Below are positions 60,466 to 64,000 of a DNA stretch of 64,000 nucleotides, piece after piece. The DNA is taken from assembly GCF_009668025.1 (NCBI RefSeq), contig NZ_WJXZ01000015.1, positions 186,001-250,000 on the forward strand, read 5' to 3'. A program made the position numbers and the translations under genes. Origin of the DNA: Larkinella terrae (GTDB taxonomy: Bacteria > Bacteroidota > Bacteroidia > Cytophagales > Spirosomataceae). Numbering within the stretch: position 1 is the first letter of the stretch; every line of letters begins with the position of its first letter. The notes under the pieces are model-generated. The model worked only from the letters and a program-made list of their open reading frames with translations, was not told where the DNA came from and ran no database searches.

Positions 60466-61719
60466 TCACTTCAATAAAGTCAGTTGATACACACTTGATC
60501 GGGGCGCGCGGTTGAGGGCAACCTGGCTTTCCAGCCATTTAATGATGAAGCTTTGCTCCTCCAGCCCTTTCACGTGACGGCCCTGTTCGTAGGCGCGAAA
60601 CCCGAGAATATAGGTCGTGTTAGGCGGGCGATACTGGAAGAAAAACAGGTCGTTCTTCTTCAAAATCATATGCCGGATTTCGTTGACCTGATTAAACGAT
60701 GGTCCCTGCTGAATGAGAACGCCGTTTTCCCAATCCTTCGCCGAAGCGGTGACGACTTCCTGATTTTCAGTCGTTAACTTGTAAAATCCTTTTTTCAAAC
60801 CGGTTACTTTCAGGACACGGGCATTCGTTGTTTTTTCGGCCAGCCCCGCTGGCTGCGGAAGCGGCAGGTATTTTTCGTCCATGGTAAAGATCAGCGTTGC
60901 CGCGTCCTTCCCAGCATTCACCATTTTGGCGGGGGTCGCAGCCTCGGCACCGGTTTTGGAAACGTTGACCGAAACCGTCTCCGCCCGGGGCGCCAGTCCC
61001 AAACTTTTTTCCAGCAGAGTAGCCAGGTAATAATAACCGTTTTCGTTCAGGTGAATGCCGTTTTCGGTGAGGGCGACGGTTTTGCTCAGCTCCTGAACGG
61101 GTTTATAAATGTCGATAAACCGCTTGCCGCGTTCCGAAGCGATCTTCGCAATGGCCGACGAATAGACTTCCAACAAGGCGTTATTCTGCGCTTTATGGGC
61201 AATGGTATCGCTGGATAAAACGGGAATCGGTGACAACAGAATCGCTCTGGCACCCAACTGATCGATCTTGTCGAGAAGTTTCAGCAACCCTTCCCGGAAA
61301 ACCGGCAGACCTGCTTCGCCGTCCTGCGCTTCAATGCCGCCGAAGGCCAGAAAAACCACCGTCGGCTGAGTTTTGGTGAGGTGCTCCATCAGCAGTTGGT
61401 AGCCGGTCGGCGGATTCGTAATCGTGCTGCGGGCTACGCCGTACACATTGTCGCCCGCCCAGCCCAGGTTTCGGAACGTGACATCGCGGTCGGGAAAACG
61501 TGTGGTTAGCGCCAGCTCCAGGTAGCCATATTGGTAGTCATTTTCAAACAGGGAATTACCCAGAAAAACCACCCGGTCACCGTTTTTCAGCGTAAAAGGG
61601 GCATTTGGAGAATCTGCAACCGGCTGAGTGGTTTGCTGGGCAAAGGCCCATCTGTCGGGCAGGAAAAGTAAGAGGAGTAAAAGGTATCCAAGCGAGGCTG
61701 TTGCCTTCATCTTTCTCAT
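60466..61719 (-). CDS. Exported SGNH/GDSL-like hydrolase with altered motif residues
   Basis: 417 residues; MRKMKATASLGYLLLLLLFLPDRWAFA is a signal peptide. SGNH block I reads FLGNSLFE with nucleophile S56, in place of the usual GDS. The final block is ENGIHLNENGYY: the histidine is present, but the preceding catalytic Asp position carries Asn. The oxyanion block seems to be AFGGIEAQ, lacking the usual Asn. A C-terminal beta-domain (about 250-410) may bind carbohydrate. This pattern is known in exported PVC/Bacteroidota members placed next to the CxxCH dehydrogenases, so it may be an esterase with altered geometry. Alternative start: ATG at 61710. Confidence 0.83.
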   Translation of the reverse strand: MRKMKATASLGYLLLLLLFLPDRWAFAQQTTQPVADSPNAPFTLKNGDRVVFLGNSLFENDYQYGYLELALTTRFPDRDVTFRNLGWAGDNVYGVARSTITNPPTGYQLLMEHLTKTQPTVVFLAFGGIEAQDGEAGLPVFREGLLKLLDKIDQLGARAILLSPIPVLSSDTIAHKAQNNALLEVYSSAIAKIASERGKRFIDIYKPVQELSKTVALTENGIHLNENGYYYLATLLEKSLGLAPRAETVSVNVSKTGAEAATPAKMVNAGKDAATLIFTMDEKYLPLPQPAGLAEKTTNARVLKVTGLKKGFYKLTTENQEVVTASAKDWENGVLIQQGPSFNQVNEIRHMILKKNDLFFFQYRPPNTTYILGFRAYEQGRHVKGLEEQSFIIKWLESQVALNRAPRSSVYQLTLLK

Positions 61720-61822
61720 GCATTTTTATTTTGACGTAAATACTGACTTAATCGGCTAAAATACCACCGCTTTCCGGTATAACTAAAGGGAAAACCGTAC
61801 CCTTTTCTACTACCGGCACAGG

Positions 61823-63304
61823 TTATAAGAGTTTCTGGATCGCTTTTTTCAAAATTCCGACCGCTTCTTCCAGTTCAGACGCATTCAGGGAAGCGAATCC
61901 CAGCCGAACGGAATGGTGCGGAACGGTTTTATCATGGAAATAGGTGCTGCCATCGCTGACGGTCAGGCCCAGAACCGACGCCCGCTCCGCCACTTCGGCG
62001 GGTTTCAACCCGTTTCGGTACGTGGTCCAGACGGCAAAACCGCCGTCCGGAATTTCGAACGACAGGTGATCACCCAGGTGTTCCTTCAGCAAGCGGCAAA
62101 GAATGTCCCGGCGTTCGTGGTACAGCTTATTCGCTTTTTTCAGATGGCGGCCAATATCACCGTTTTTCAGCAGATTCGCGATCGCTTCTTCCAGCAGCTG
62201 TTCGCCCTGACGATCAATGAGTTTGCGGAGCCGGGTGGCCTGTACGAGCAGGTTCCGGGGCGCCACCATAAACCCGATGCGGATGCCCGGCGCGATGGTT
62301 TTGCAGAACGAACCGACGTAGATCACATTGCCGTAATAATCGGCACTGGCCAGCGGCAGAATCGGGCTGCTGGTGTAGTGAAAATCAAAATCGTAATCGT
62401 CTTCAATAATCGCAAACCGGTATTTCATCGCCAGCTCCAGCAGCCGCATGCGCCGTTCGGAACTGAGCGTCACGGTCGTTGGCGTGTGGTGGTGCGGAAT
62501 CACGTACACGAGCCGGACTTTCTTTTTCCGGCAAATTGCTTCAACGGCATCCAAATCTATTCCGTGCGCATCGACCGGAACGGTTTCCAGATTGGCACCG
62601 GTTTGGGCAAAAACTTCACTGGCTCCGAGATATCCCGGCTCGCCCACGATCACGTTATCTTTTTTCGACAGCAAAACCTGAGCGCAGAGATAAAGCGCCA
62701 TCTGAACGCCTTTCGTGATCAGGATATCGCTGGCTCCAACCTGTAATCCCCGCGTTTCCGACAGAAAACGGGCCAGTTCGGTTCGCAGATTTTCCGAGCC
62801 CTGTTCAGGTCCGTAGGTCAGGTATTTGTGCGTAAACCGGTAACTGCCAAACCGCCGGTATTCCCGAACCAGCAGCTCGATCGGCGCAATCCGGGTGTCC
62901 GGGAAACCGTCGTTAATCACCAGATTTCCCTCGACACCTTTTATAAACGGGCGGAAAACGCCTTCTTTTTCGGAAACCGCAAAGCCCGTCTCCGCCGGTA
63001 GCCGATGGGTTTGAACCACTTCCCGAATCGGCCGGGGCAAAACGTCCGGCAGGTTTTTAGCCACAAAAATGCCTTTGCGCGGAACCACTTCGATCCAGCT
63101 TTGGGCGTATAATTCGTCGTAAGCCGCCACCACCGTCTGGCGGTGAACCTGCAGGGCCCTGGCCAGCACCCGGCTGGCGGGCAACCCCGCACCCGGTTTT
63201 AACGTTCCCTGCCGGATGTAAGCGATGATGCCGTTGGCAATCTGCAGGTAAACCGCAACGGAGAGCGTTTTATCGACGCGCAGAAGTTTTTCAACAAAAG
63301 CCAT
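61823..63304 (-). CDS. MocR-family transcriptional regulator (GntR HTH plus aminotransferase fold)
   Basis: 493 residues. N-terminal winged helix (about 15-80; LSVAVYLQIANGIIAYIRQGTLKPGAGLPASRVLARALQVHRQTV) followed by a class-I aminotransferase domain (about 110-490) with the PLP lysine in VGSFCKTIAPGIRIGF and YDFDFHY as the usual aromatic and aspartate residues. MocR proteins sense an amine or vitamin B6-linked ligand and control a neighbouring transporter. It is divergent from the EamA permease, and palindromic sites CTGGACTA lie in the 107-nt gap. Confidence 0.93.
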   Translation of the reverse strand: MAFVEKLLRVDKTLSVAVYLQIANGIIAYIRQGTLKPGAGLPASRVLARALQVHRQTVVAAYDELYAQSWIEVVPRKGIFVAKNLPDVLPRPIREVVQTHRLPAETGFAVSEKEGVFRPFIKGVEGNLVINDGFPDTRIAPIELLVREYRRFGSYRFTHKYLTYGPEQGSENLRTELARFLSETRGLQVGASDILITKGVQMALYLCAQVLLSKKDNVIVGEPGYLGASEVFAQTGANLETVPVDAHGIDLDAVEAICRKKKVRLVYVIPHHHTPTTVTLSSERRMRLLELAMKYRFAIIEDDYDFDFHYTSSPILPLASADYYGNVIYVGSFCKTIAPGIRIGFMVAPRNLLVQATRLRKLIDRQGEQLLEEAIANLLKNGDIGRHLKKANKLYHERRDILCRLLKEHLGDHLSFEIPDGGFAVWTTYRNGLKPAEVAERASVLGLTVSDGSTYFHDKTVPHHSVRLGFASLNASELEEAVGILKKAIQKLL

Positions 63305-63305
63305 G

Positions 63306-63350
63306 CTGGACTATCCGGTTTGTATTTTCTGGACTACAAACATAGTCCAG
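63306..63350. promoter_or_regulatory. Candidate MocR operator (three CTGGACTA half-sites)
   Basis: CTGGACTA at 63306-63313 and 63329-63336 as direct repeats (23 nt apart, start to start) and TAGTCCAG at 63343-63350 as the inverted copy. The last two form a dyad with a 6-nt spacer. The site lies between the MocR start codon (63304) and the EamA -7 box (63359), as expected for a divergent activator-repressor. Confidence 0.6.
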
Positions 63351-63358
63351 AAAGCCGA

Positions 63359-63366
63359 TACTTTTG
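63359..63366 (+). promoter_or_regulatory. -7 promoter box for the EamA gene
   Basis: TACTTTTG matches TAnnTTTG, 45 nt before the ATG at 63412. The -33 region is occupied by the CTGGACTA dyad instead of a TTG, which suggests activator-dependent transcription. Confidence 0.55.
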
Positions 63367-63411
63367 ACAGAAATCAGTAGCTAATTTTTCGGTTTAAAAC
63401 AACACGAAATC

Positions 63412-64000
63412 ATGGATGTTACCGCGCAAAAAAAAGCATCGATCGGACTGGTAATCACCGCCTTCGCAATCGTATTCATTGTCTGGGGTTCCACTTATTT
63501 CTTCATCGGAATCGCCGTAAAAGGTTTTCCACCCATGCTGATGGGCGCCGTCCGGTACCTAAGCGCCGGTTTTCTGCTGCTGGCCTGGTGCGGGCTGAAA
63601 GGAGATCGGGTGCGGATAAAAAAGGAACTGATTTCGGCGGCCATCAGCGGATTGCTGATGCTGTTTGTCGCCACCGGAATCGTGATTTGGGTGGAAATAA
63701 CGTTACCCAGCGCGCTGGTGGCCATTCTGGTTTCGGCCAACCCCATCTGGTTTATCATTCTGGACAAAGCAAACTGGCGAACCAATCTGAAAACAAAAAC
63801 GACGGTTTACGGACTCCTCATCGGTTTCGCCGGTATTCTGCTGCTCTTCGGGGAATCGCTTCTCCACTCATTTTCCGGCCGTCTGGACGGGTCCGTGCTC
63901 AGAGGTTTGCTGCTGTTGATGATCAGCCCCATCGCCTGGTCGGCAGGAAGTCTATATGCTAAAAAACACGCCAGTCAGGCTCCGGCGCGCGTCAATACGG
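63412..64000 (+). CDS. EamA/DMT-family permease (partial)
   Basis: Open from the ATG at 63412 to the right edge (196 codons present). Helices visible: LVITAFAIVFIVWGSTYFFIGIAV (with the family WGSTYFF motif), MLMGAVRYLSAGFLLLAW, AISGLLMLFVATGIVIWVE, SALVAILVSANPIWFIIL, TVYGLLIGFAGILLLFG and GLLLLMISPIAWSAGSLYAKK. This is the YdcZ/YedA-type drug/metabolite transporter of about 10 helices. As the divergent partner of a MocR regulator, it likely exports or imports an amino compound. The C-terminus lies outside the window. Confidence 0.92.
   Translation, partial: MDVTAQKKASIGLVITAFAIVFIVWGSTYFFIGIAVKGFPPMLMGAVRYLSAGFLLLAWCGLKGDRVRIKKELISAAISGLLMLFVATGIVIWVEITLPSALVAILVSANPIWFIILDKANWRTNLKTKTTVYGLLIGFAGILLLFGESLLHSFSGRLDGSVLRGLLLLMISPIAWSAGSLYAKKHASQAPARVNT

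Overview
The window looks like a chromosomal segment of a Bacteroidota member of the order Cytophagales, most like the Spirosomataceae (Spirosoma/Larkinella-type; this placement is inference, no marker tree was run). Reasons: a type IX secretion/gliding operon (porP-gldK-gldL-gldM), a SusC/SusD pair driven by an ECF sigma/FecR pair, DUF4271 next to hemD, TAnnTTTG-type promoter boxes, and almost no Shine-Dalgarno sequences.

Layout. 1-3898 (minus): T9SS core operon. 4136-7084 (minus): hemD, a DUF4271 membrane protein and sucD. 7285-9798 (plus): a small membrane protein and dnaX. 9799-10167: an elaborate nested palindrome. 10150-12277 (minus): TPR protein then phosphotriesterase-like lactonase. 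12391-16456 (plus): M16 peptidase, ispF, exported amidohydrolase, enolase-superfamily (dipeptide) epimerase. 16544-29289 (plus): a compact biosynthetic cluster, namely a 2230-residue A-PCP-KS-AT-ACP-aminotransferase hybrid, a 1754-residue C-A-N-methyltransferase-PCP-TE synthetase and an Sfp-type phosphopantetheinyl transferase. 29301-29943: a PIN toxin-antitoxin pair. 29970-31751: ABC exporter. 32089-35998 (plus): nusB, ytxH-like, DUF1573 lipoprotein, yajC, ybbR-like, coaE. 36127-37779: exported amidase. 37793-48160 (minus): sulfated-glycan utilisation locus (ECF sigma, FecR, SusC, SusD, two sulfatases). 48294-50492: DPP-IV-like peptidase. 50554-53321 (minus): Uma2 protein and a LytTR two-component pair. 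53588-56911: small secreted protein, NCS2 purine permease, RidA (minus) and MTA/SAH nucleosidase. 56978-61719 (minus): SGNH hydrolase plus giant haem-binding dehydrogenase. 61823-64000: MocR regulator and a divergent EamA permease cut by the right edge.

The main discovery candidate is the NRPS-PKS cluster. It encodes a complete short assembly line: select an amino acid (code closest to Asn), extend once with malonate, leave the beta-ketone unreduced, transaminate it, couple to an N-methylated amino acid (code closest to Gly, hence sarcosine) and release by thioesterase. I cannot link this exact architecture to a known product. A possible regulatory cassette (direct octamer repeats plus a 12-bp stem ending next to the start codon) precedes it.

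The second theme is a rich set of intergenic palindromes: a 369-bp nested element, a family with CGTACCCACGGAC ends, hairpins made of short repeated words, and terminators whose stems contain the stop codons of both convergent genes.
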